From NCBI GenBank assembly GCA_050944035.1, contig JBMNQH010000003.1, positions 1 to 64,000 of the forward strand: 64,000 nt of DNA. Reading direction: 5' to 3'. The translations under genes and the position numbers were made by a program. This DNA is from JBMNQH01 sp050944035. Its GTDB lineage: Bacteria; Bacillota; Clostridia; Oscillospirales; Oscillospiraceae. Each line of letters opens with the position of its first letter. Within the stretch, counting starts at the first letter, position 1. Shown one piece after another: positions 1 through 9,037 of this stretch. The notes below the pieces were generated by a model. That model was not told the DNA's origin and made no database searches. It saw only the letters and a list, made by a program, of their open reading frames with translations.

Positions 1-409
<409 letters not shown>

Positions 410-652
410 ATGGTATCTTAATCTCTTTTCAGAGAGTAAAATCAATTCATTGATTCGCTTATCTCAGCTACTCAAATAGAATCTTTTTGTTGTCTTTTGA
501 CAACTTAAAAAGCCCTTTTCATTCTTGGTGCTTATTTGCATAAGCTTTCAAAATCTTTACGATTTTGCTTACATTGTTTAATTTACAAGGTACACAACTT
601 CGCTTGTCTTTCGACTCGCTTCGTCTCTTCCCCGCTTTCGCGGTTCTTTTTT

Positions 653-766
653 ATCTTAACAGATTCGCTCCCGTTTGTCAAGAACTTTTTTCTTTTTTCC
701 TGGCTTTCGGTTTTGCTCTCCGTCAAGCGCTCGCTTAATATAGCACGTCTCTCCCCCCTTTGTCAA
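653..766 (-). promoter_or_regulatory. Tandem rRNA promoters P1 and P2
   Basis: Two sigma-70-type promoters point at the 16S gene. P1 has TTGACA (766-761), an 18-nt spacer and TATATT (742-737). P2 has TTGACA (681-676), a 17-nt spacer and TAAGAT (658-653). Tandem strong promoters are typical of rrn operons. The rest of 410-1018 is pyrimidine-rich leader with no gene that I can support. Confidence 0.75.
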
Positions 767-820
767 CTCTTTTTTTTGCTTTTTTTCGCTTTCTTCCCTT
801 TTTTCTTTTTGAATACAAAT

Positions 821-852
821 TATAGTATGAAATCTTTCGATTTCATACTATA
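821..852. repeat. Perfect 14-bp inverted repeat in the rRNA upstream region
   Basis: Arms TATAGTATGAAATC (821-834) and its exact complement (839-852) are separated by TTTC. It lies upstream of rRNA promoter P1 and downstream of the sleB terminator. No T-run follows on either strand, so it is not a standard terminator. It could be an operator or a cruciform site. Confidence 0.6.
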
Positions 853-978
853 TTTAGTCGCAAAAAAAGAGGACATTAAGCGGACGGGTACGTTCTTTTT
901 AAACATCTGCTTCTCATTTTGTTGAAAACTTTTTGTTTTTGTCGTTTTCATTTCTTATATATTAAAAAAATTATTTGA

Positions 979-1012
979 TTTTCCAACATTTCTGGACGGA
1001 AATGTTGGAAAA
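979..1012 (-). terminator. Rho-independent terminator of sleB
   Basis: A 13-bp perfect stem (1012-1000 with 991-979) and an 8-nt loop lie just after the sleB stop codon. On the reverse strand a T-rich stretch (about 978-964) follows after a short gap. Confidence 0.7.
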
Positions 1013-1018
1013 CACAGA

Positions 1019-1684
1019 TTACATACAGAAATAATGTTCTCCAATTACCGTAATCACTTGTCTGGACCAAATCCAACTACTTGTCGCTTTGTTCGGATTA
1101 TAATAGTATAAAGCACCACCGGACGGATCCACGCCGTTCAAAGCGTCTCTAGCAGCCTTGTATGCGGTACTGTCAATTGGCTCATAGAACTGTCCATCTC
1201 CGATACAGCTAAATGCACCGTTTTGATAAACGACACCGGAAAGCGTATTGGGAAAAGAGGGGTGTCTTACTCGATTCAATACCACGGCCCCCACCGCCAC
1301 CTGTCCACTATAGGGTTCGCCACGTGACTCGGCTGAAATCAATCGGGCAAGCAGCTCAACATCGGCATTTGTACTGGAACTTGCATCATTGCTCTGTATC
1401 CCCAACGCCCTCAGGGTTGCAGGACCGGTTTTTCCATCTACGGTCAGGCCGTTTTTTTTCTGAAAGCTCTTTACCGCAGACTCTGTTGCACTGCCGTATA
1501 TCCCGTCAACACTTCCATTATAGTATCCCCAATTCCGTAATTTTGTCTGAATTTGGGTAACAACAGATCCGCTCGATCCCTTTTGATAAGTCGCAGCATC
1601 AGCTGTCTGTAAAATGCTGATGATTGCGATATTCACCGCAAAAACAGCCGTCACGATTAACAGAATCAGTTTTTTATTTCTCAT
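1019..1684 (-). CDS. sleB: Spore cortex-lytic enzyme SleB
   Basis: A secreted peptidoglycan hydrolase that attacks muramic-delta-lactam cortex during spore germination. The 221-aa protein has a signal peptide (residues 1-30, cleaved near ADA|AT), a PG_binding_1 repeat (about 36-95) with the usual GSSGSVVTQIQ and YGSATESAVKSFQ signatures, and a C-terminal Hydrolase_2 (SleB/CwlJ) domain (about 110-221). Glu119 in LISAESRGEP is the expected catalytic residue. Order and length match SleB. The start is ATG with GGAG upstream. That ribosome site lies in the right arm of a 13-bp inverted repeat (1692-1732). No ypeB lies next to it, although sleB is often paired with ypeB. It follows thrS by 94 bp on the same strand. 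Confidence 0.92.
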   Translation of the reverse strand: MRNKKLILLIVTAVFAVNIAIISILQTADAATYQKGSSGSVVTQIQTKLRNWGYYNGSVDGIYGSATESAVKSFQKKNGLTVDGKTGPATLRALGIQSNDASSSTNADVELLARLISAESRGEPYSGQVAVGAVVLNRVRHPSFPNTLSGVVYQNGAFSCIGDGQFYEPIDSTAYKAARDALNGVDPSGGALYYYNPNKATSSWIWSRQVITVIGEHYFCM

Positions 1685-1691
1685 GGTAAAC

Positions 1692-1732
1692 GCTCCTTCG
1701 CAGATTTACTTGCCACTAGTCTGCGAAGGAGC
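1692..1732 (-). promoter_or_regulatory. Hairpin that overlaps the sleB ribosome binding site
   Basis: Perfect 13-bp arms (1732-1720 and 1704-1692) with a 15-nt loop lie between thrS and sleB. In RNA from the reverse strand the second arm ends in GAAGGAGC, which is the sleB Shine-Dalgarno. The hairpin could hide the site in thrS read-through transcripts. It has no T-run, so it is a poor terminator. Confidence 0.55.
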
Positions 1733-1778
1733 CACAGCATTTATGCAGATTCCTCAATTGAGAAAAACTGGTTACAGC

Positions 1779-3566
1779 TTACTTGCATCGTTTTTCGTCG
1801 ATTTCCTGCTGAATTTTTGCCTGGAATTCTGCAAGCGTCATGGTACCTTCGTCGCCGGCAGTTCTGCCGCGGACAGAAACCAGGCCTGCTTCTGCTTCCT
1901 TATCGCCGACAATGAGCATATAAGGAATTTTCTGCATCTGTGCCTCACGAATCTTATAACCGATTTTCTCGTTGCGGAAATCAGTCTCTACGCGCATCCC
2001 AGCCGCAGTCAGCTGATCTGCAATCGTTTTTGCATAATCCGCAGTGCGGTCGGTAATGGGCATAACAATCACCTGTGTAGGCGCCATCCAGGTAGGCAGC
2101 GCACCGGCATATTTTTCAATCAGATACGCCAGCGTACGTTCATAGCAGCCCAAAGAGGTACGGTGAATGATATAAGGACGAACTTTCTGACCGTTCTGAT
2201 CGATATATTCCATATCAAACTGCTCAGCCAACAACTGGTCAACCTGAATGGTAACAATCGTATCCTCTTTGCCGAATACGTTTTTATACTGAATATCCAG
2301 CTTGGGACCATAAAAAGCGGCCTCGTCAATACCGATACTGTACTCGACGCCCAGATCGTCCAAAATCTTGCCCATAATTCCCTGTGCTTCATTCCATTGT
2401 TCCGGAGTGCCGATATATTTTTCACGGTTGTTGGGATCCCATTGAGAGAAGCGGAAGCTACAGTCTTCCAGCATACCCACCGTCTCCAGGCAATATTTTG
2501 CCAATTCAAGACAGCCCTTGAATTCTTCTTCCAGCTGATCGGGACGAAGAATCAGATGTCCTTCAGAAATTGTAAACTGGCGAACGCGAATCAAACCATG
2601 CATCTCACCGGAATCCTCGTTACGGAACAGCGTAGAGGTCTCCCCCAAACGCATGGGCAGATCACGGTAAGAACGCTGCCGGTTCAAAAAGACCTGATAC
2701 TGGAAGGGACAGGTCATGGGGCGCAACGCAAAGCATTCCTTGCTTTCATCCGCAGGATCGCCTAATACAAACATACCGTCCAGATAATGATCCCAGTGAC
2801 CGGAGATTTTATACAGATCACTCTTCGCCATCAACGGCGTTTTGGTTAGAAGATACCCGCGCTTTTGTTCTTCATCTTCAACCCAACGCTGAAGAAGCTG
2901 CACGACGCGTGCGCCCTTTGGCAGCAAAATAGGCAGCCCCTGGCCGATGGTATCCACTGTGGTAAAATACTCCAGCTGACGCCCAATCTTATTGTGGTCA
3001 CGCTTCTGTGCTTCCTCAATGCGCTGCAAATGGGCATCCAGCTCATCCTTCTTCATAAAGCAGGTACCGTAAATGCGCTGCAACATTTTATTGTTGGAAT
3101 CACCGCGCCAGTACGCACCGGTACAGGAAGTCAATTTTATGGCATTCCCCTTGATGCGACCGGTGGAATCCAGATGGGGTCCTGCACAGAGATCGACAAA
3201 CTCGCCCTGCCGATAGAAGCTGATGACAGCATCTTCCGGCAGATCTCGGATCAATTCCACTTTATAGGGCTCACCGCGTTCCTCCATGAAATGGATGGCT
3301 TCTTCACGAGGCAGTTCAAAACGCTCCAGCTTTAATTTTTCCTTGCAGATTTTCCGCATCTCTGCGGCAATCTTTTCCAATGTTTCCGGTGTAAAGGGCT
3401 CTGCGCTGTCAAAGTCATAGTAAAACCCGTCTGCAATGGCCGGACCAATGGCCAGCTTCACCTCCGGATACAGCCGCTTAACAGCCTGTGCCAGAATATG
3501 GGACGTTGTATGACGATAGGTATTTCTGAATTCCTCATTTTCAAATGTATAAATGTTTTCGCTCAA
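1779..3566 (-). CDS. thrS: Threonyl-tRNA synthetase lacking the TGS domain
   Basis: Charges tRNA-Thr with threonine in the cytoplasm. The 595-aa protein starts at TTG (MSENIYTF...), chosen because GGAGGAATAAGAC precedes it; the longer frame up to 3641 runs into the T-box terminator. It starts directly at the editing-type domain with HTTSH near residue 19. It continues through the class II catalytic core, with RPMTCP and the motif 2 region TSTLFRNEDSGEMHGL, then YGPKLD and motif 3 GCYERTL, and ends with the anticodon-binding domain (about 490-595). Standard ThrS is about 640 aa with a 60-aa N-terminal TGS domain, which is absent here. Expression is controlled by the T-box just upstream. Confidence 0.96.
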   Translation of the reverse strand: MSENIYTFENEEFRNTYRHTTSHILAQAVKRLYPEVKLAIGPAIADGFYYDFDSAEPFTPETLEKIAAEMRKICKEKLKLERFELPREEAIHFMEERGEPYKVELIRDLPEDAVISFYRQGEFVDLCAGPHLDSTGRIKGNAIKLTSCTGAYWRGDSNNKMLQRIYGTCFMKKDELDAHLQRIEEAQKRDHNKIGRQLEYFTTVDTIGQGLPILLPKGARVVQLLQRWVEDEEQKRGYLLTKTPLMAKSDLYKISGHWDHYLDGMFVLGDPADESKECFALRPMTCPFQYQVFLNRQRSYRDLPMRLGETSTLFRNEDSGEMHGLIRVRQFTISEGHLILRPDQLEEEFKGCLELAKYCLETVGMLEDCSFRFSQWDPNNREKYIGTPEQWNEAQGIMGKILDDLGVEYSIGIDEAAFYGPKLDIQYKNVFGKEDTIVTIQVDQLLAEQFDMEYIDQNGQKVRPYIIHRTSLGCYERTLAYLIEKYAGALPTWMAPTQVIVMPITDRTADYAKTIADQLTAAGMRVETDFRNEKIGYKIREAQMQKIPYMLIVGDKEAEAGLVSVRGRTAGDEGTMTLAEFQAKIQQEIDEKRCK

Positions 3567-3643
3567 AGTCTTATTCCTCCTTCGATTTACTTGGACACTG
3601 CCGTGTCCGGTTCGGGACGGCTTCAGGGTACGGTACCCCAAAT

Positions 3644-3907
3644 AAAAAGCACCCCTGACAAACAGTCAGGGGTGCAGAAGTTACACGGTTCCACCCTGCT
3701 TGCAGCGCAGTGCGCTGCCGCTCCGGCTGCACGATAACGGGTGCAAAGCGTCAATACCTAATGCGCAAGCGCTTCGGCAAAGCGGTTCGGGGGTGGTCAG
3801 TCTGCAACCACTGCGGAAACGGCTTTCAGCCAGCGACCGTTCTCTCTGATCCGTGTATTGCCACAAACAATCCCCGTCATCACCAGTTTAGCGGATGTTT
3901 TGATTCC
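3644..3907 (-). promoter_or_regulatory. T-box riboswitch (threonine) controlling thrS
   Basis: On the reverse strand the T-box sequence GGGTGGAACCGTG (3696-3684) is followed by a terminator with an 11-bp stem (3675-3665/3659-3649) and a T-run (3648-3644). Upstream is Stem I with GAGAGAACGG and a GCTGGCTGAAAGCC element. The specifier is read as ACC (3797-3795), followed by A and a C-run that can pair with GGGG at the Stem I base. ACC is a threonine codon, as expected. Uncharged tRNA-Thr should favour the antiterminator and turn thrS on. Confidence 0.95.
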
Positions 3908-3913
3908 GTGGAC

Positions 3914-3943
3914 ATCTTAGCACCATTTCACTGAGCCTGTCAA
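3914..3943 (-). promoter_or_regulatory. Promoter of the thrS T-box transcript
   Basis: TTGACA (3943-3938), an 18-nt spacer and TAAGAT (3919-3914) on the reverse strand; the predicted start is near 3907, at the beginning of the T-box leader. Confidence 0.75.
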
Positions 3944-3991
3944 GGGACGAAATCTTCCACACCGGCATATTCTGCACATTGGAGGGATGTT

Positions 3992-4477
3992 TTGTTGAAA
4001 ACTATAGCATATGACCGTGCAAGCGCTATTCAATACGCAGAAACCTGGGCACTTTCCCGCAATCCGCAGTATTACAATTTTGACCCGATTGGCGGAGACT
4101 GCACCAATTTTATTTCTCAGTGCCTGTTTGCCGGCAGCGGTGTCATGAACGAAACGCCGGTCACGGGCTGGTACTATCATGGACTGAACCGCCGCAGCGC
4201 CGCCTGGACCGGCGTGGAATATCTTGCCCGCTTTCTTCTGAACAATGATGCCATCGGCCCACACGCCGAACTCGTCCCCATTGCGGCGCTTCGCCCCGGA
4301 GACGTGGTACAGCTTGGAACAGACAGCCATCACTTTTATCATTCCCTGCTGGTGCTGTCCAATCCCGGCATGCCGTTTCTTGCCGCACATACAGACGATG
4401 CAATCTACCGACCCCTGTCGGACTACATCTTCGGCCAGGCACGCGGTCTGCACATCACAGGCGTCAACGTACCTTAA
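3992..4477 (+). CDS. Amidase-domain protein (Amidase_6 type)
   Basis: A 161-aa protein that resembles the papain-like putative amidase domain (PF12671) often found in clostridial cell-wall enzymes. It shows the family opening YDRASAIQYAETWA, then GGDCTNFISQ with the presumed nucleophile Cys37, and HHFYHSLLVL with a candidate catalytic His near 117. There is no signal peptide or extra domain, so it is a stand-alone domain of unclear location. The start is TTG with GGAGG six bases upstream; an ATG at 3987 runs into a stop at once. It is divergent from thrS, and its end overlaps the convergent gene by 4 bp. The substrate is unknown. Confidence 0.75.
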   Translation: MLKTIAYDRASAIQYAETWALSRNPQYYNFDPIGGDCTNFISQCLFAGSGVMNETPVTGWYYHGLNRRSAAWTGVEYLARFLLNNDAIGPHAELVPIAALRPGDVVQLGTDSHHFYHSLLVLSNPGMPFLAAHTDDAIYRPLSDYIFGQARGLHITGVNVP

Positions 4478-5163
4478 TGTGCAACCAGAACCATACAGAC
4501 CCCATACAGCACCGGTTGATGCAAGAGATAAATCCAAAGCGTATGCCGTCCCGGCCAGGTCAGCCAGCTTGGACACTGCACTGTGAGAATTCGGTTTTCG
4601 CGATGCCGCTGCAGAACGCCGCCAAACCATGTACCCAGCAGGAATAGAAAAATCCACGGTAAAAGCGGGTAATAATCCGATGAATAGAAGCCTTCATACG
4701 GAAAGCCAAACATCCACAGCCATTTCGCCTGTACTGTCACATGATCCAGCCAACACTTTGTTACCACAAACAGTACAATCCAGAGAACGGGCGCAACGGC
4801 TCGCGGAATCCTCTCCAAATATGTTCCAAACAGACCGTACAAAATCATACCGCACCCAAGAAAATGCAGCACACCAAATTGAATCGGGTTCTGCACAACA
4901 ATCCCTGCAGCCGAAACCAGCAGACCGCAGCAGAACACCCGAAAGCCACGGCGGAGGTTGTCATGGGAAAAGCGGCAGGATGCACCGGCGAGGAAGAGGA
5001 AGGGATAGGCTGAAGTATAATAGAGCAATCGTACCGGCACCTGATGCAAAAATTTCGAAGGCTGCATCCCAAAATAGACCAGATCATAGCAAAGGTGGTA
5101 ACCGATCATACAAAGCAAAGCCATGGTACGCCACAGATCCAACAGAGCAATACGCTGTTTCAC
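4474..5163 (-). CDS. HGSNAT-type (DUF1624) membrane acyltransferase
   Basis: A 229-aa integral membrane protein with about six hydrophobic segments. It starts LLDLWRTMALLCMIGYHLCYDL, which is typical of the heparan-alpha-glucosaminide N-acetyltransferase catalytic family (PF07786). Members are thought to move acetyl groups across the membrane onto sugars; the bacterial substrate is generally unknown. The start is GTG behind GGGAGGAAAAAA. The last codons overlap the convergent amidase-like gene. It follows ychF on the same strand but is separated from it by a hairpin. Confidence 0.8.
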   Translation of the reverse strand: MKQRIALLDLWRTMALLCMIGYHLCYDLVYFGMQPSKFLHQVPVRLLYYTSAYPFLFLAGASCRFSHDNLRRGFRVFCCGLLVSAAGIVVQNPIQFGVLHFLGCGMILYGLFGTYLERIPRAVAPVLWIVLFVVTKCWLDHVTVQAKWLWMFGFPYEGFYSSDYYPLLPWIFLFLLGTWFGGVLQRHRENRILTVQCPSWLTWPGRHTLWIYLLHQPVLYGVCMVLVAH

Positions 5164-5188
5164 CGCTTTTTTCCTCCCGAAAATGACA

Positions 5189-5217
5189 CGTCCCCAGGCA
5201 GAAATGCTCTGGGGACG
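5189..5217 (-). terminator. Hairpin after ychF
   Basis: A 9-bp GC-rich stem (CGTCCCCAG/CTGGGGACG) with an 11-nt loop that can pair further. It has no strong T-run, so it may be a weak terminator or an mRNA 3' end structure. Confidence 0.5.
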
Positions 5218-5239
5218 CCGCGTTGTTATGTACGCAACT

Positions 5240-6334
5240 TTATACGTTGAACAGGAAATTGGTAATATCGCCGTCGTGCATAACGTACTCCTTACCTTCC
5301 GAACGGATCTTACCCTGTTCTCTTGCGGCCGCCATACTACCCAGCGCCTTCAGATCATCAAACGCAATGATCTCTGCACGGATAAAGCCGCGCTCAAAAT
5401 CAGAATGGATTTTTCCGGCTGCCTGAGGCGCCTTGGTGCCCTCGGTGATGGTCCAGGCGCGCACTTCATCTGAGCCGGCAGTAAGGAAAGAAATCAGCCC
5501 CAGCAAACGGTAGGAACACTGGATCAGACGATCCAGGCCGGACTCCTCGATGCCGAGTTCCTCCAGGAACATGGCTTTTTCCTCAGGATCGAGCTCGGCA
5601 ATCTCCTGCTCCACTTTTGCGCAGATCGGAAGAACCTGTGCATTCTGTTCTTCTGCAAGCTGCTTGACCTGCAAATAATAGGGGTATGCCTCATATCCAC
5701 CGGCAAAGGTATTCTCGTCGAGGTTTGCGGCATAGATGATGGGCTTCAAAGTCAGAAGATCGGAGGTGGCAATCAGATCCAGATCCTCCTGGCTGGCTTC
5801 ATAGCTGCGGGCTGCCTTACCCTCATTCAGGTATTCCAGCAAGCCTTCAAAGACCGCGGCCTCGTGCAGATATTTCTTGTCCCCCTTGGCCGCTTTCTTT
5901 GCTTTTTCGATCCGGCGTTGTACCATTTCGATATCGGCCATAACCAGTTCTAGATCAATGGTCTCAATATCGCGCAGCGGATCGGTATTGCCCTCGACGT
6001 GAATAACATTCTCATCGTCAAAACAGCGGACAACATGGATAATTGCATCTGTCATACGAATGTTCGACAGAAATTTATTGCCCAACCCTTCGCCCTTGGA
6101 AGCGCCCTTGACCAGCCCCGCGATGTCCACAAACTCGATAACGGCAGGCGTATACTTTTTCGGGGAATACAGGGCGGCAAGGAAATCCAGACGCGCATCC
6201 GGTACTGTTACCATACCAACATTGGGTTCAATGGTACAGAACGGATAGTTTGCCGACTCTGCACCAGCATTGGTAATGGCGTTAAACAGCGTGCTTTTTC
6301 CGACATTTGGAAGTCCGACAATTCCCAACTTCAT
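5240..6334 (-). CDS. ychF: Redox-regulated ATPase YchF (Obg-like)
   Basis: A universally conserved P-loop protein that hydrolyses ATP and binds ribosomes. The 364-aa protein has the G1 loop GLPNVGKSTLF at 7-17, G3 DIAGLVKGASKGEGLGNKFL, and a C-terminal TGS domain that includes FLTAGSDEVRAWTI and ends in DGDITNFLFNV. The start at 6334 (MKLGIVG) is preferred over 6352 because GGAAG sits 7 bases upstream and it matches the family start. It lies 65 bp after ftsH on the same strand, with a 9-bp hairpin (6357-6386) in between. Confidence 0.96.
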   Translation of the reverse strand: MKLGIVGLPNVGKSTLFNAITNAGAESANYPFCTIEPNVGMVTVPDARLDFLAALYSPKKYTPAVIEFVDIAGLVKGASKGEGLGNKFLSNIRMTDAIIHVVRCFDDENVIHVEGNTDPLRDIETIDLELVMADIEMVQRRIEKAKKAAKGDKKYLHEAAVFEGLLEYLNEGKAARSYEASQEDLDLIATSDLLTLKPIIYAANLDENTFAGGYEAYPYYLQVKQLAEEQNAQVLPICAKVEQEIAELDPEEKAMFLEELGIEESGLDRLIQCSYRLLGLISFLTAGSDEVRAWTITEGTKAPQAAGKIHSDFERGFIRAEIIAFDDLKALGSMAAAREQGKIRSEGKEYVMHDGDITNFLFNV

Positions 6335-6356
6335 ATTGTTTCTTCCTTTCATAACG

Positions 6357-6386
6357 CTGGGGAGTCCAAATTGTTGAACTCCCCAG
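6357..6386 (-). other. Intercistronic hairpin between ftsH and ychF
   Basis: A 9-bp stem CTGGGGAGT/ACTCCCCAG with a 12-nt loop. There is no T-run on the coding (reverse) strand. It probably shapes mRNA processing or gives partial termination between the two genes. Confidence 0.5.
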
Positions 6387-6399
6387 TTTTCTCATTTGT

Positions 6400-8442
6400 T
6401 TAGTTCTCGTGATCCTGCTCTTTTGGCACAACCGGATCTTCTGTTGCACCCGGCTCTTCTTCCGGACGCTCGACCGGGGCATCATTGTTATCCACATCCG
6501 TGGGGAGTTCAATGGTTTCATTTGAAACGCTCGCCGGTTTTACCGGCTCCTCTTTGTGCTCCAAAACAACGGGCTCTACCTTCGGGGGCAGCTCCCCGTG
6601 ATCACAGAAATAATCAAAGTCACTGCCTTCCATGGTTTCATGGATCAGCAGATATTCTGCAACGGCCGTCAAAACATCGCAGTGTTCACTGAGGATGGTT
6701 TCACACAGCGCACTGGCCTCGTCAAAAATGCGCTTGACTTCATCGTCAATGATCGCCGCCATTTTCTCCGAATAGCCCTTGGTCTGTGCAAAATCACGGC
6801 CAATAAAGACACTGTCTGTTCCGGAGTCAAACGAAATCGGACCAACCTTATCGCTCATGCCGTAACGTGTGACCATCGCGCGGGCAACAGAAGTCGCCTG
6901 CTGAATATCACCGGAAGCACCGGTGGAAATATCATCCAGCATCAGTTTTTCCGCAACACGGCCGCCCAGGCTGACAACAATGTCCTCAAACATCTCATTG
7001 CGGGAGTTGAACGTCTTATCTTCCTGCGGTCTGTAAATGGTCATACCGCCGGCAGGTCCTCTGGGAATGATCGTAATATGGTGCACGGGATCGGTATGTT
7101 TCAGATATTTGGAAACCACCGCGTGCCCAGCCTCGTGATAGGCAGTCAGCTTGCGTTCCTTCTCCGAAATCACACGGCTCTTCTTTTCCGGTCCTGCCAG
7201 AACCTTCAAGATTGCCTCATCGGCATCGGCCATGGTGATAAAGCGCTCGCCGCGGCGAACCGCCAACAATGCGGCTTCATTCAACAGGTTTGCAAGATCG
7301 GCACCGGAAAATCCGGGTGTACCTCTCGCAATACTTGCCAGATCGACGTCGTCGCCCAACCGCTTGCCTCTTGCGTGGACCTTCAAAATTGCCTCTCTGC
7401 CGCGGACATCCGGCAATCCGATATAAACCTGACGGTCAAAACGGCCGGGACGCAGCAGTGCATTGTCCAAAATATCCTTTCGGTTTGTTGCTGCAATCAC
7501 AATAACGCCTTCGTTGTTTCCAAAACCATCCATCTCAACCAGAAGCTGGTTCAGAGTCTGCTCGCGTTCATCATGGCCGCCGCCCATACCGGCGCCACGT
7601 TTTCGACCGACTGCATCAATTTCATCAATAAAGATAATGGCGGGCGCAACTTTCTTTGCCTGGTCAAACAGATCGCGAACACGGCTGGCACCGACACCGA
7701 CGTACAGTTCCACGAAGTCAGAACCGGAGATGGACAAAAACTGTACGCCCGCTTCCCCGGCAACGGCTTTTGCAATCAGAGTCTTACCGGTACCTGGAGG
7801 GCCGACAAGCAATACACCCTTTGGGATACGCGCACCCATATCGGTATAAGCCGATGGATTTTTCAGGAATTCAACCACTTCCTTCAGTTCTTCCTTTTCC
7901 TCCTCGGCGCCGGCGACATCGGCAAAGGTAACTTTTTTCTTTTCCTCACTGCCCAAACGCGTTCTTGCTTTTCCAAACTTGGCAGCGCCGGCCGCGCCGC
8001 CGCCACCTGCCCGGTTCATCATAAAATAGACAAACCCAAAGCACACAAGGGTAAGAACCAGATACGGCAACAGGCTCATCCACCAAGGTGCAACCCAACC
8101 TGTTGTATAATCGTATTCCTTTAGAATTCCCTCTTCTTTCTGTTCCAGAATCAGATCATTCAGATCATTATAGAATACGGCAAAATCGTACATCTCATAG
8201 GTGACGGTTTTGTTTTTGCCATCCTCCTGCTTCTCATACAGGCTCAGGATCAGCTTGTTTCCCTCTGTGGTAAAGGACTCCACCTTTTCCTCTTTAAACA
8301 GATCTACGATATCGGAATATTGGAGTTCTTCGCCTTTCGACGGAAACATCATGATATAGACAGTTGAGAACAATATCACAAGGATAAGTATCCAAAATCC
8401 AGCATCCCTTGCACGTCTGTTATTTTGTTTGTTGGAATTCAA
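6400..8442 (-). CDS. ftsH: ATP-dependent zinc metalloprotease FtsH
   Basis: A membrane-anchored AAA+ protease that degrades damaged or regulatory membrane and soluble proteins. The 680-aa protein has TM1 (about 15-32), an extracytoplasmic FtsH_ext domain (about 36-115), TM2 (about 122-142) and a Gly-rich linker. The AAA domain has Walker A GPPGTGKT at 214-221, Walker B IIFIDEIDA and an Arg-finger region RPGRFDR. The zinc protease site HEAGH is at 436-440. The C-terminal tail (about 630-680) is Pro/Glu-rich. The start is TTG (8442), with an AAGGATGTGA-type site somewhat far upstream. It sits downstream of tilS-hpt, the usual Firmicutes order. Confidence 0.97.
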   Translation of the reverse strand: MNSNKQNNRRARDAGFWILILVILFSTVYIMMFPSKGEELQYSDIVDLFKEEKVESFTTEGNKLILSLYEKQEDGKNKTVTYEMYDFAVFYNDLNDLILEQKEEGILKEYDYTTGWVAPWWMSLLPYLVLTLVCFGFVYFMMNRAGGGGAAGAAKFGKARTRLGSEEKKKVTFADVAGAEEEKEELKEVVEFLKNPSAYTDMGARIPKGVLLVGPPGTGKTLIAKAVAGEAGVQFLSISGSDFVELYVGVGASRVRDLFDQAKKVAPAIIFIDEIDAVGRKRGAGMGGGHDEREQTLNQLLVEMDGFGNNEGVIVIAATNRKDILDNALLRPGRFDRQVYIGLPDVRGREAILKVHARGKRLGDDVDLASIARGTPGFSGADLANLLNEAALLAVRRGERFITMADADEAILKVLAGPEKKSRVISEKERKLTAYHEAGHAVVSKYLKHTDPVHHITIIPRGPAGGMTIYRPQEDKTFNSRNEMFEDIVVSLGGRVAEKLMLDDISTGASGDIQQATSVARAMVTRYGMSDKVGPISFDSGTDSVFIGRDFAQTKGYSEKMAAIIDDEVKRIFDEASALCETILSEHCDVLTAVAEYLLIHETMEGSDFDYFCDHGELPPKVEPVVLEHKEEPVKPASVSNETIELPTDVDNNDAPVERPEEEPGATEDPVVPKEQDHEN

Positions 8443-8497
8443 CTAGGGATCACATCCTTCCATTTCAAAAAATTCCATATAAAAATCCATGTATGGA

Positions 8498-9037
8498 TCA
8501 ATTGGTATAAACTTCAGGTTTCAAAACCCCGATATACGGCAGGTTTCTATACTTTTCTGCATAATCCAAACCATAGCCGACAACAAATGCATCCGGAATA
8601 TTGAAACAGAAATAATCCGCTTTGATATTTGTTTTCCGGCGCTCCGGCTTATCCAGTAACGTCACAACACTGATCGACGCCGGTTTTCTGACGCTGAGGT
8701 ACTCTGTTAAATAACTGAGGGTAACACCACTGTCCAAGATATCTTCCACAACAATAATGTGGCGATTTTCAATCTTCTGATTCAGGTCTTTCAGAATTTT
8801 GACCTCCCCACTGCTGCTGGTGCTATTTTTATAAGAAGAGACAGCCATAAAGTCCACTTCGCATTTGATGTCGACATAACGCATCAAATCCGCCATGAAG
8901 ATAAAGCTGCCCTTTAGAATGCCTACAAACAGCGGTTCCTTTCCATCAAAATCAACGGACAGCTTCTTTCCCAGGTTGCAAACCTCCTGTTGGATCTCTT
9001 CTTCTGATAAGAGTGTATATGCAATATCCTCTTTCAT
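8498..9037 (-). CDS. hpt: Hypoxanthine phosphoribosyltransferase
   Basis: Salvages hypoxanthine and guanine to IMP and GMP using PRPP. The 179-aa protein has normal length and the PRPP motif VVEDILDSGVTL near residues 96-107, the GILKGSFIF loop and the C-terminal VGYGLDYAEKYRNLPYIG segment. ATG overlaps the tilS stop as ATGA, which indicates translational coupling in the tilS-hpt-ftsH cluster. Confidence 0.96.
   Translation of the reverse strand: MKEDIAYTLLSEEEIQQEVCNLGKKLSVDFDGKEPLFVGILKGSFIFMADLMRYVDIKCEVDFMAVSSYKNSTSSSGEVKILKDLNQKIENRHIIVVEDILDSGVTLSYLTEYLSVRKPASISVVTLLDKPERRKTNIKADYFCFNIPDAFVVGYGLDYAEKYRNLPYIGVLKPEVYTN

Noticed and set aside
536..925. A 129-codon open frame upstream of the 16S gene
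   Set aside because: The translation is a Phe/Leu/Ser-rich product of a pyrimidine-rich rRNA leader and crosses both rRNA promoters.
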